A stretch of DNA of 7,208 nucleotides from Bacilli bacterium (GTDB taxonomy: Bacteria > Bacillota_I > Bacilli_A > RF39 > UBA660). Location of the stretch: the NCBI GenBank assembly GCA_017470045.1, contig JAFUFG010000131.1, positions 1 through 7,208 on the forward strand, read 5' to 3'. Position numbers and translations under genes: made by a program. How positions within the stretch are numbered: the stretch's first letter is position 1; each line of letters begins with the position of its first letter. Of the stretch, positions 1 to 6,219 are shown one piece after another. The notes beneath the pieces were generated by a model that saw only the letters and a list, made by a program, of their open reading frames with translations, did not search any database and had not been told where the DNA came from.

Positions 1-1038
1 CTACACTTAGATGTAACATTATCTCGTGCTAAATTTGAAGATTTAATTAGTGACTTAGTTGAGTCTACATTAGATCCAGTTAAGAAAGCATTAAAAGATG
101 CTAAGATGACTAAGAATGATATTGATAAAGTTGTATTCGTTGGTGGTTCTACTCGTATCCCAATGGTATATGATTTAATTACAAAAGAATTAGGAAAAGA
201 ACCAAGCCGTGAAGTTAACCCTGATGAAGTAGTTGCTATGGGTGCTGCTATTCAAGGTGGTGTATTAACTGGAGACGTTAATGATATCGTATTACTTGAT
301 GTTACACCATTATCACTTGGACTTGAAACATTAGGTGGAGTTATGACTACATTAATTCCTCGTAATACAACAATTCCTGCATCTCGTACAGAAGTATTCT
401 CAACTGTTGCTGATAATCAACCAGCTGTTGATATTCATATCTTACAAGGTGAAAGACCTATGGCTGCAGATAATAAGACACTTGGAAACTTCCAATTAGC
501 TAATATTCCACCTGCACCAAGAGGCGTTCCTAAGATTGAAGTTACATTCGATATTGATGCAAATGGTATCGTTAATGTTAAAGCAAAAGATTTAGGAACG
601 AATAAGGAACAATCTATTACAATTACATCTAGTACAAATTTAACAGATGATGAAATTGAAAAGATGAGAAAAGAAGCTGAAGAAAATAAAGAAGCTGATG
701 AAAAACGTAAAGAAGAAGCTGAAGCTAAAAACGAAGCTGAACAATTAATGTTCCAAACTAAGAAAGCTATTAAAGACTTAGGAGATAAAGTAGATTCTAA
801 AGATAAAGAAGAAGCTGAAGATATCATGAAAGATCTTGAAAAAGCATTAGAGAAAAATGATATCGATGATATTAAGAAATATAAAGAAAAACTTCAAGAA
901 AAAGCTATGGCATTATCTGCTAAAGTTTATGAAGAAGCTGCAAAGTCTGCTCAAAGTGAATCAACAGATGAGGATACTGATAGCAAATCATCTAAAAAAG
1001 ATGATGATGTTAAAGAAGCAGATGTTGAAGAAGATTAA
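1..1038 (+). CDS. dnaK: Chaperone DnaK (Hsp70), C-terminal 345 residues; 5' end outside window
   Basis: This is the main ATP-dependent cytosolic Hsp70, which binds and releases unfolded polypeptides in cycles driven by DnaJ and a nucleotide exchange factor. The reading frame is open from base 1; an internal ATG at 106 is not the start, because bases 1-105 encode normal Hsp70 sequence ([15 protein letters not shown]). The fragment holds the end of the ATPase domain (GGSTRIP at fragment residues 48-54, [11 protein letters not shown] after it), the interdomain linker [10 protein letters not shown] (98-107), the beta-sandwich substrate-binding domain, and the helical lid, which is rich in Lys, Glu and Ala. 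It ends in an acidic tail with [12 protein letters not shown], like the EEVD-type tails of bacterial DnaK. About 260-270 N-terminal residues should lie upstream, judged by the usual length near 610. It precedes dnaJ, the usual order. No frame damage is seen. Confidence 0.98.
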   Translation, partial: LHLDVTLSRAKFEDLISDLVESTLDPVKKALKDAKMTKNDIDKVVFVGGSTRIPMVYDLITKELGKEPSREVNPDEVVAMGAAIQGGVLTGDVNDIVLLDVTPLSLGLETLGGVMTTLIPRNTTIPASRTEVFSTVADNQPAVDIHILQGERPMAADNKTLGNFQLANIPPAPRGVPKIEVTFDIDANGIVNVKAKDLGTNKEQSITITSSTNLTDDEIEKMRKEAEENKEADEKRKEEAEAKNEAEQLMFQTKKAIKDLGDKVDSKDKEEAEDIMKDLEKALEKNDIDDIKKYKEKLQEKAMALSAKVYEEAAKSAQSESTDEDTDSKSSKKDDDVKEADVEED

Positions 1039-1044
1039 GAATGT

Positions 1045-1066
1045 AAGTAGTCCAAAAGGACTACTT
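1045..1066 (+). other. Perfect 9-bp RNA hairpin in the dnaK-dnaJ gap
   Basis: AAGTAGTCC (1045-1053) and GGACTACTT (1058-1066) are exact reverse complements around an AAAA loop. The following bases (CATTTCCG) are not a U-tract, so this does not look like an efficient intrinsic terminator. Because dnaJ has no convincing promoter of its own in the gap, a role in partial termination, mRNA processing or 3'-end protection of dnaK message is possible. The structure is seen; the role is inferred. Confidence 0.7.
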
Positions 1067-1094
1067 CATTTCCGTATAAAAGAGGTGATGTGCT

Positions 1095-2255
1095 ATGGCA
1101 ACAAAGCGTGATTATTATGAAGTCTTAGGTGTTGATAAGAATGCCTCTGATCAAGAAATTAAAAGTGCTTTCCGTAAAAAGGCAAAGGAATTCCATCCAG
1201 ACTTAAATAAAGATAATCCAGATGCTGCAGAAAAGTTTAAAGAAGCACAAGAAGCTTACTCTGTATTATCCGATGAGAATAAGCGTAAGATGTATGATCA
1301 ATATGGTCATGCTGGGGTAGGCGCTGGAGGAGCCGGTGGTGCTGGTGGCTATGGTGGCTACGGTGGTGGCTTCGATGCAAGTGATTTTGACTTTGGTGAT
1401 ATCTTTGATTCTATCTTTGGAGGAGGATTCGGTGGTGGATTTTCTAACTTTGGTGGAGGAAGTAGTTCTCGTAGTCGAAGTGTTCGTGGAAATGATGTCT
1501 TGATGCGTATGGATATAACCTTTGATGAAGCTATTTATGGATGTGAGAAGAAGTTTAATATTGATGTTGTTGAGGAGTGTGACAACTGTCGTGGTGAAGG
1601 TGGATTTGATAGTGAGACTTGTTCCAATTGTCATGGATCTGGAACCGTTACAACTCAGCAAAATACCATTTTAGGTTCTTTTATGTCAAAGACTACTTGT
1701 CCGGAATGTAATGGAAAAGGAAAGACCTTTAAGAAAAAATGTAGTGAATGTAATGGAAAAGGTCGTGTTAAGAAGAATAAACGTCTAACGATCAATATTC
1801 CTGCGGGTATTAATACAGGGGATAGACAACGTGTTAGCGGTAAAGGTGGTCCTGGACAAAACGGTGGAGAAAATGGAGATTTATTCATTGAATTTGTTGT
1901 AGGAGAACACAAATATTTTATTCGTGATAATGATGATATTTACTTAGAGATTCCTATTAATATGATGGATGCTATTATGGGATGCAAGAAAGAAATTCCT
2001 ACTTTGTATGGTAATGTTAAAGTAAATATTCCTGCTGGTACCAATAGTGGAGATAAACAAAAGATTCCTAAAAAGGGTGTTGATAATCGATATACTCGTC
2101 GTAAAGGTGATATGTTTATTATCTTTAAAGTTTATACTCCAAAGAAATTAAGTAGAGATCAAAAGAAATTATTTGAAAAATTAGCTGAAACAGATATGGA
2201 TACAACAGAAATTACTACATTTGATAAATTTGTAAAGGATAATAAAGAGAAGTAA
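1095..2255 (+). CDS. dnaJ: Chaperone DnaJ (type I Hsp40)
   Basis: This is the Hsp40 co-chaperone that delivers substrates to DnaK and stimulates its ATPase in the cytosol. At 386 residues it has the usual length and all type I parts in order: a J domain (1-72) with the HPD motif at 34-36; a Gly/Phe-rich linker (about 74-122) with a DIF-type motif (DIFDSIF at 102-108); a zinc-binding domain with four CxxCxGxG repeats (Cys 162/165, 176/179, 202/205, 216/219); and the C-terminal substrate-binding domains. The ATG at 1095 follows AGAGGTGATG (1081-1090), a near-ideal Shine-Dalgarno, and gives the standard start ([12 protein letters not shown]). It lies 56 bases after dnaK and is probably co-transcribed with it. 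The stop codon lies within the stem of the terminator that ends the operon. Confidence 0.98.
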   Translation: MATKRDYYEVLGVDKNASDQEIKSAFRKKAKEFHPDLNKDNPDAAEKFKEAQEAYSVLSDENKRKMYDQYGHAGVGAGGAGGAGGYGGYGGGFDASDFDFGDIFDSIFGGGFGGGFSNFGGGSSSRSRSVRGNDVLMRMDITFDEAIYGCEKKFNIDVVEECDNCRGEGGFDSETCSNCHGSGTVTTQQNTILGSFMSKTTCPECNGKGKTFKKKCSECNGKGRVKKNKRLTINIPAGINTGDRQRVSGKGGPGQNGGENGDLFIEFVVGEHKYFIRDNDDIYLEIPINMMDAIMGCKKEIPTLYGNVKVNIPAGTNSGDKQKIPKKGVDNRYTRRKGDMFIIFKVYTPKKLSRDQKKLFEKLAETDMDTTEITTFDKFVKDNKEK

Positions 2256-2280
2256 AAACTTCTCTTTTCTTTTTTCTTTT
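2244..2280 (+). terminator. Intrinsic terminator of the dnaK-dnaJ operon
   Basis: AAAGAGAAGT (2244-2253) pairs perfectly over 10 bp with ACTTCTCTTT (2258-2267) around an AAAA loop. It is followed by a pyrimidine run that is almost all T (to 2280). The left arm contains the last dnaJ codons and the T of its TAA stop, so gene end and terminator overlap. Confidence 0.88.
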
Positions 2281-2287
2281 GATAATG

Positions 2288-2293
2288 TATAAT
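2288..2293 (+). promoter_or_regulatory. Candidate -10 element for the 69-residue protein gene
   Basis: A perfect TATAAT lies directly after the dnaJ terminator and 20 bases before the start codon at 2313. The -35 region falls in the terminator T-run (TTTTCT with 17-base spacing) and matches the consensus poorly. The predicted RNA start, near 2300, would leave a leader just long enough for the AGAGGTGAGGG Shine-Dalgarno (2300-2310). Confidence 0.55.
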
Positions 2294-2312
2294 GATAATA
2301 GAGGTGAGGGAT

Positions 2313-2522
2313 ATGGCAAACAAAGCGAAGAAAAACAGTTTAATTCAAGAACAAAACAAAAGTCTATTTATCATTTGTGGTGTGATTATAGCAATCATTG
2401 CATTAGTAGGATGCTTAACACTTATTTCTGGTTCAAAAAATGACAAGGAAGTTAAAGATACCAATGATGGTATTGTAGATGATATTGGTGCTTTCAAAAA
2501 GACTACTAGTTCTAAGAAATAA
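2313..2522 (+). CDS. Small single-pass membrane protein or lipoprotein, 69 residues, function unknown
   Basis: I do not recognise a family. The protein has a Lys-rich N-terminus (residues 1-16), one hydrophobic segment (about 18-38), then a short charged tail ending in K-K-T-T-S-S-K-K. Residues 31-34 are L-V-G-C, which fits the lipobox, so Cys34 could be lipid-modified, leaving a 36-residue mature peptide. However, L-T-L-I follows the Cys, which is more hydrophobic than usual for a lipoprotein, and a plain transmembrane anchor is equally possible. The start at 2313 is chosen because it follows GAGGTGAGGG (2301-2310) at good spacing. The in-frame ATG at 2292 overlaps the TATAAT box and has no ribosome site. 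The gene stands alone between two terminators and precedes a cell-surface gene pair with a similar leader. Confidence 0.8.
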   Translation: MANKAKKNSLIQEQNKSLFIICGVIIAIIALVGCLTLISGSKNDKEVKDTNDGIVDDIGAFKKTTSSKK

Positions 2523-2545
2523 TACGCTTTTGCGTATTTTTTTTT
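2521..2545 (+). terminator. Intrinsic terminator after the 69-residue protein gene
   Basis: AATACGC (2521-2527) pairs with GCGTATT (2532-2538) around a TTTT loop and runs into nine consecutive T residues (2537-2545). It begins inside the TAA stop codon. Confidence 0.88.
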
Positions 2546-2572
2546 GCGTTTTTTTCTTGCTTTTTGTATAAT
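2544..2572 (+). promoter_or_regulatory. Candidate sigma-A-type promoter for the prepilin-like surface gene pair
   Basis: TTGCGT (2544-2549) and TATAAT (2567-2572) are separated by 17 bases. The -10 is perfect; the -35 keeps only the TTG. The -35 begins in the T-run of the preceding terminator. The ribosome site AGAGGTG (2595-2601) and the ATG at 2607 follow. Confidence 0.65.
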
Positions 2573-2606
2573 AATTGTAGATTAGGATAATAATAGAGGT
2601 GCTGGT

Positions 2607-4880
2607 ATGGGTAATTCTAATAAAACTAAAAACATTAAAGAAAAAAAGAAAAATAATTCTACATCTTCTAAAAAGCATTTGCTTTCTAAGAAGAGAGGTA
2701 GGGGATTTACTTTAGTGGAATTACTTGCTGTAATTGTTATCTTAGGAATTCTTACTTCTATTTCCTTTGTGGCAATCACTGCTGTAATTGATAAAGCAAA
2801 GGTTCAGTATTATCATTCTCAAGAAGATAATATGGTAGCTGCTGCTCGTAGTTATGCAGAAAAAAATTCGCAGTATTTACCAAAGGTTAGTGGTCAAACT
2901 CTAAAGGTTTCTTTAAGTGATCTTGTTCAAACAAAATATATAAGTGAACTTGTTAATTATCAAAAACAAAAATGTGATGAAGAAAAGAGTTATGTTCAAA
3001 TATTCCGTTATCAAAATGATTATTATTACACTCCTTATTTGGAATGTGCTCCTTACTATAGTGATACGATTTCTCAATTTAGTAATTTTAAAAATGATCC
3101 TATAGTCTTTAACGGAAAATTAATTAATGCGGGTGCTAAGATTAGTTTTAGTGATATAACTTATGGAATTGTTTCTTATTCTTATTCTGTTTATGCGGAT
3201 GGTAAGTTGGTTTATGAAAGTGATCATTATGATGCTGGTCGATCAAAGACTACAATTTCTCGAGATATTAATTTAACATCTTTTGTTCCTGCTAAAATTA
3301 AATTAGTTGTTTCTATGACAAATGGTCAGGGTGTTGATAGTACATTTTCTGGTTCCAAAGATTATTCTGGTGGTACTGGTAGTGGAGATGTAACGAGTAC
3401 GTACATAGATTGTGGAACTCGTACCAATAGCACGAAGTCATGGTCTAAATTCGATAAAACTGTTTCTGTTAAATGTAATAGTAAGGATGCTAGTCTTGGA
3501 TGTGCTAGAGAATCATTCTCTAAGAGATATACGACAGATATTCAGAGTGATCAAATTACCATTTATGATAAGAATGGTAACTATAAAAAGTGTGATGTTG
3601 ATGTTTATTTGGATAAGACATATCCTACTTTAAAAGTAAATGTTTACAAAGCTGGATCTGATGGGAAAAAGACTGGTAGTGCAATTGCTAGTACTACTGC
3701 ACAGAATGGGGATCCAGTAAAGTCACTTAATATTACTTATGATGCTGTAAATGGATGGTTAAATAATTCCAAATATCAATATGGATTAGTTATTGAGGCT
3801 AGTTATAGTGATTCAAGTCCAATCCGAACATTATTTGTCGCAGAGAATAATCGATTAATCTTTGATGAATCGAATCCAAATTATAGTACTATGATTGGTA
3901 ATACTACAGATCCGAATAAGAAGAGCGATTCCCTTAGTTTTGCTATGTTGGATGAAGGTATTCGTATTTGGAAGATGATGGTAACGGATAGTGTAGGATT
4001 TACTTCTTCTGTCACTCTTACATTTAAAATGGATAAATCATTGCCAACTTGTAATTTAACACAACAGAATACTGGTGGTTGGACGAAGGATGATGTTACT
4101 ATTAAATTATCTTGTAGTGATCCTAATAGTAGTGGTTGTACTCAAACAAATTATGATAAAACTTATAATGGAAATGATACGGTTGAAAAAGGCAGTGTAG
4201 AAATTAGTGATAAGGCTGGAAATAAGAGAACTTGTGAATATTCTGTAAAACATGATAAACAAGCTCCTAGTTGTGGTGATAATGATGGTAGTACTGATTG
4301 GAAAAAGGGAAGCCGTAAGGTAACTGTTCAATGTACAAATGATCATGGTGGCAGTGGATGTGAGAAAAGTTCTTTTAGTAATACATGGAGTAATACTTCT
4401 ATTTATGGAGGTTCTGTTATCATAAAAGATAAGGTAGGAAACGCAGCTACTTGTGGAGTTAATGTTTATTTGGATAATACGAAACCAACGATTCATGGTG
4501 GTTATTGTACTGGTTATCGTGGTTCTCAAGTTGTTATTGGACTTAAATTTACTGATGCTCACTCTGGTGTAGATAATGATGAATCCAAATTAGAGTATTG
4601 TTATACTGTTAAACATGGTACTCCTTCTTGTTCCTCTGGGGCATCTTGGTACCATAAGACATATTATAATTCTGGAAATAATGATTGGTATGCTGATGGT
4701 GGTCATATGGAAACAAAAGTTGAAAATGGTCAAACCATATTCTTTGGAAGTATAAGTGCTGGATGTGCGGAACATAGTGATCAGAATGTACATGCTTCAT
4801 GGCATTTATGTGATAATGTAGGAAATTGTACGAATAGTGGTCATATGAACTACAATTATTGGAATGGTAGACATTGTTAA
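2607..4880 (+). CDS. Prepilin-type signal protein with Cys-rich Ig-like repeats; large surface or pilus-associated protein, 757 residues
   Basis: The N-terminus is a class III (type IV prepilin) signal: a 33-residue Lys-rich leader, then G33-FTLVELLAVIVILGIL with cleavage expected after Gly33, F34 as mature residue 1 and Glu38 at +5, then a hydrophobic helix to about 57. Next come a pilin-like region (58-150, Cys123/Cys147), a Cys-free beta-rich region (150-250), a Gly/Ser/Thr linker (254-260), and a first four-Cys repeat (269-341). A Cys-free Ig-like region (342-479) follows, then two tandem four-Cys repeats (482-555, 556-628) and a Cys/His-rich cap (629-757) ending in Cys. Repeats carry DK.GN signatures typical of bacterial Ig-like folds. 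Ordinary pilins are 100-200 residues, so this is probably a minor-pilin-like adhesin or tip protein (inference). Start at 2607 follows AGAGGTG. No pilus assembly genes are present in the window. Exact ligand and family are unknown. Confidence 0.85.
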   Translation: MGNSNKTKNIKEKKKNNSTSSKKHLLSKKRGRGFTLVELLAVIVILGILTSISFVAITAVIDKAKVQYYHSQEDNMVAAARSYAEKNSQYLPKVSGQTLKVSLSDLVQTKYISELVNYQKQKCDEEKSYVQIFRYQNDYYYTPYLECAPYYSDTISQFSNFKNDPIVFNGKLINAGAKISFSDITYGIVSYSYSVYADGKLVYESDHYDAGRSKTTISRDINLTSFVPAKIKLVVSMTNGQGVDSTFSGSKDYSGGTGSGDVTSTYIDCGTRTNSTKSWSKFDKTVSVKCNSKDASLGCARESFSKRYTTDIQSDQITIYDKNGNYKKCDVDVYLDKTYPTLKVNVYKAGSDGKKTGSAIASTTAQNGDPVKSLNITYDAVNGWLNNSKYQYGLVIEASYSDSSPIRTLFVAENNRLIFDESNPNYSTMIGNTTDPNKKSDSLSFAMLDEGIRIWKMMVTDSVGFTSSVTLTFKMDKSLPTCNLTQQNTGGWTKDDVTIKLSCSDPNSSGCTQTNYDKTYNGNDTVEKGSVEISDKAGNKRTCEYSVKHDKQAPSCGDNDGSTDWKKGSRKVTVQCTNDHGGSGCEKSSFSNTWSNTSIYGGSVIIKDKVGNAATCGVNVYLDNTKPTIHGGYCTGYRGSQVVIGLKFTDAHSGVDNDESKLEYCYTVKHGTPSCSSGASWYHKTYYNSGNNDWYADGGHMETKVENGQTIFFGSISAGCAEHSDQNVHASWHLCDNVGNCTNSGHMNYNYWNGRHC
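3411..3629 (+). repeat. Four-Cys Ig-like protein repeat, copy 1 (residues 269-341)
   Basis: Cys 269, 290, 299 and 329, with C1-C2, C2-C3 and C3-C4 steps of 21, 9 and 30 residues. The shared pattern is W-x-K before a beta strand ending in the second Cys, then G-C, an aromatic, a DK.GN turn (here DKNGN), the fourth Cys and V-Y-L-D...P-T. It is separated from copies 2 and 3 by about 140 Cys-free residues. Confidence 0.75.
4050..4271 (+). repeat. Four-Cys Ig-like protein repeat, copy 2 (residues 482-555)
   Basis: Cys 482, 503, 511 and 543, with steps of 21, 8 and 32 residues. It shows W-T-K, S-G-C, DKAGN and a final H-D-K-Q-A-P-S. It abuts copy 3 directly. Confidence 0.78.
4272..4490 (+). repeat. 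Four-Cys Ig-like protein repeat, copy 3 (residues 556-628)
   Basis: Cys 556, 576, 585 and 616, with steps of 20, 9 and 31 residues. It shows W-K-K, S-G-C, DKVGN and V-Y-L-D...P-T. Its end shares 16 identical bases (ATGTTTATTTGGATAA) with copy 1 (3601-3616 and 4462-4477), which suggests duplication within the gene. Confidence 0.78.
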
Positions 4881-4889
4881 GGTGGTGTT

Positions 4890-5294
4890 ATGATGTTAAA
4901 GAATAAAAAAATTATTATTATTGTTGTGGCAATTATTGGATTGTTATTGATTGCTATAGGTACTGTTCTTTTGATTACTAATAATAACAAAAAAGACAAT
5001 AGTTATGAAAAATATTTAGAAAAAAATCGTAAAAACAATCCTACTCCTGAAGATCAAGAAATAGTAATGGAAGGGCATATTGATGGAGATGTAGATACAG
5101 TAGAAGAATTTCAGTTTATGTTAGAGTCTGTTGAACCACCACAAGGTTTTAAGTTTCAGTTTGTTTCTGAAACGGATACAACAATTACTTTTCAAAAGAT
5201 TGACAATACTACTAATAAAGTAATTGGGACAAGTACTATGAACAAATCAACTTTTGAAGTTACTTCTGTTGGAGTAGAAGAAGACTCAAAATAG
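4890..5294 (+). CDS. Single-pass membrane protein with a beta-rich outer domain, 134 residues, function unknown
   Basis: No family is recognised. A short basic N-terminus (M-M-L-K-N-K-K) is followed by one strongly hydrophobic segment (about 8-29), an Asn/Lys linker (31-48), an acidic stretch and a Thr-rich, probably beta-stranded outer region (about 80-128). The N-in, C-out topology is inferred from the positive charges before the helix. There are no cysteines, unlike its upstream neighbour. The Shine-Dalgarno AAGGTGGTG (4879-4887) overlaps the TAA of the prepilin-like gene, so the two are probably translationally coupled and may act together at the cell surface. ATG 4893 is an alternative start with slightly better spacing, changing one residue. 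The TAG stop sits next to the right arm of the terminator. Confidence 0.8.
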   Translation: MMLKNKKIIIIVVAIIGLLLIAIGTVLLITNNNKKDNSYEKYLEKNRKNNPTPEDQEIVMEGHIDGDVDTVEEFQFMLESVEPPQGFKFQFVSETDTTITFQKIDNTTNKVIGTSTMNKSTFEVTSVGVEEDSK

Positions 5295-5304
5295 AGTCTT
5301 TTTT
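5278..5304 (+). terminator. Intrinsic terminator of the surface gene pair
   Basis: AAGACTC (5281-5287) pairs with GAGTCTT (5294-5300) around AAAATA, extendable by a G-U and two A-U pairs to 5278/5303, and ends in six T residues (5299-5304). The last codons and TAG stop of the 134-residue protein gene lie inside it. Confidence 0.85.
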
Positions 5305-5306
5305 GG

Positions 5307-5335
5307 TTGCTTAAAAAATTGGCTCGTGCTAAAAT
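5307..5335 (+). promoter_or_regulatory. Extended -10 promoter for thyA-folA
   Basis: TTGCTT (5307-5312), a 17-base spacer and TAAAAT (5330-5335), with TG at 5327-5328 making the extended -10 form TGCTAAAAT. The predicted RNA start near 5342 leaves a leader of about 19 bases that carries AGGAGG (5351-5356). This sets the thyA start at ATG 5361 rather than at an in-frame TTG at 5307. Confidence 0.65.
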
Positions 5336-5360
5336 GATTTTGGTAATGATAGGAGGATTT

Positions 5361-6218
5361 ATGAGTAAAGGTACTAAGGGTGATCAATATACCAAAGAAA
5401 TTATTGAAAGAATCTTAGAAGAGGGTTGTTTGGATAAGAATCCACGTCCAAAATATAGTGATCGTACTCCAGCACATACTTATAGTGTTAATCATGGTAT
5501 GTGTACTTATGATTTGAGCAAAGGAGAATTTCCATTAATTACATTAAGACCAATCGCTGTTTCAAAAAGTATTGGAGAACTTCTTTGGATTTATCAAGAT
5601 GAATCAAATAATCTTGATCGTTTAGCAGAATATGGTGTCACTTGGTGGGATGATTGGGATATTGGAGATCGTACGATTGGTGCTTGTTATGGTGAAACGG
5701 TTCGTCGTCATCATTTGATGAAAGATTTATTAGATGGGTTAAAGAATGATCCAGATGGAAGACGTCATATCATTAATATGTGGCAAGTAGATGATTTTAA
5801 TGAGAAACATGGACTAAAACCTTGTGCTTTTATGACTGTTTGGAATGTTCGCCATGGTAAGGATGGAGTAGATTATTTGGATATGTGTTTATTCCAAAGA
5901 AGTAGTGACTTTTTAACAGCAGGTTGTATCAATCAAACTCAATATACAATTTTCTTATATTTAGTTGCTCGTCACACAGGCTATACCCCTGGTAAGTTCA
6001 CTTGGTTCTATGATAATATTCAAATCTATGATCGTCATATGGAACAAGCTCATGAGATGTTAAAGAGGGAACCTATTGATTGTTCTCCTAGAGTAGAAAT
6101 CAATCCAGAAAAAACAAACTTTTATGATATGAGACCAGAAGATATTAAAATTGTAGGATACCCTTTAAAAGAAATTAAAGAAAAGAATCCTCAATTGAAG
6201 TTTGACTTAGGTATTTAA
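5361..6218 (+). CDS. thyA: Thymidylate synthase
   Basis: Makes dTMP from dUMP with 5,10-methylenetetrahydrofolate, releasing dihydrofolate, in the cytosol. The 285 residues contain the family set: S-D-R-T-P-A-H-T (33-40), E-L-L-W (E73), W-W-D-D-W (95-99), G-R-R-H (R134/R135), K-P-C-A with nucleophile Cys155, Q-R-S-S-D (179-183), and Asn191, the residue that selects dUMP over dCMP. It resembles the Bacillus ThyA/phage phi3T type (TPAHT, RRH, INPE..FYD motifs) more than E. coli ThyA. Two usual histidines differ: the one after the catalytic Cys is Ala156, and the one in the late H-x-Y motif is Gln221 (I-Q-I-Y-D-R-H). ATG 5361 is chosen for its AGGAGG four bases upstream and promoter placement. 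The next gene, folA, starts one base after the stop. Confidence 0.95.
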   Translation: MSKGTKGDQYTKEIIERILEEGCLDKNPRPKYSDRTPAHTYSVNHGMCTYDLSKGEFPLITLRPIAVSKSIGELLWIYQDESNNLDRLAEYGVTWWDDWDIGDRTIGACYGETVRRHHLMKDLLDGLKNDPDGRRHIINMWQVDDFNEKHGLKPCAFMTVWNVRHGKDGVDYLDMCLFQRSSDFLTAGCINQTQYTIFLYLVARHTGYTPGKFTWFYDNIQIYDRHMEQAHEMLKREPIDCSPRVEINPEKTNFYDMRPEDIKIVGYPLKEIKEKNPQLKFDLGI

Positions 6219-6219
6219 T

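Noticed and set aside
106..108. ATG as the start of a 310-residue protein
   Set aside because: The frame is open upstream to base 1 and encodes conserved DnaK sequence, so it is an internal methionine.
1045..1070. dnaK-dnaJ hairpin as a full terminator
   Set aside because: No U-tract follows, and dnaJ has no convincing promoter of its own in the gap.
857..1111. 84-residue + strand ORF across the dnaK end
   Set aside because: It is out of frame with dnaK, Lys/Met-rich from AT-rich sequence, overlaps two certain genes and lacks a ribosome site.
2292..2312. Upstream ATG for the small protein
   Set aside because: It overlaps the TATAAT box and has no Shine-Dalgarno, while ATG 2313 has a strong one.
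4107..4562. 151-residue minus-strand ORF inside the prepilin-like gene, and similar minus-strand ORFs over dnaK and dnaJ
   Set aside because: They are Ser/Thr/Ile-rich antisense shadows of conserved genes, without ribosome sites or promoters.
5307..5360. TTG start for thyA giving an 18-residue extension
   Set aside because: No ribosome site precedes it, it coincides with the -35 hexamer, and ATG 5361 has AGGAGG and normal ThyA length.
5305..5360. Riboswitch or T-box before thyA
   Set aside because: The predicted leader is only about 19 bases, with no room for a structured RNA.
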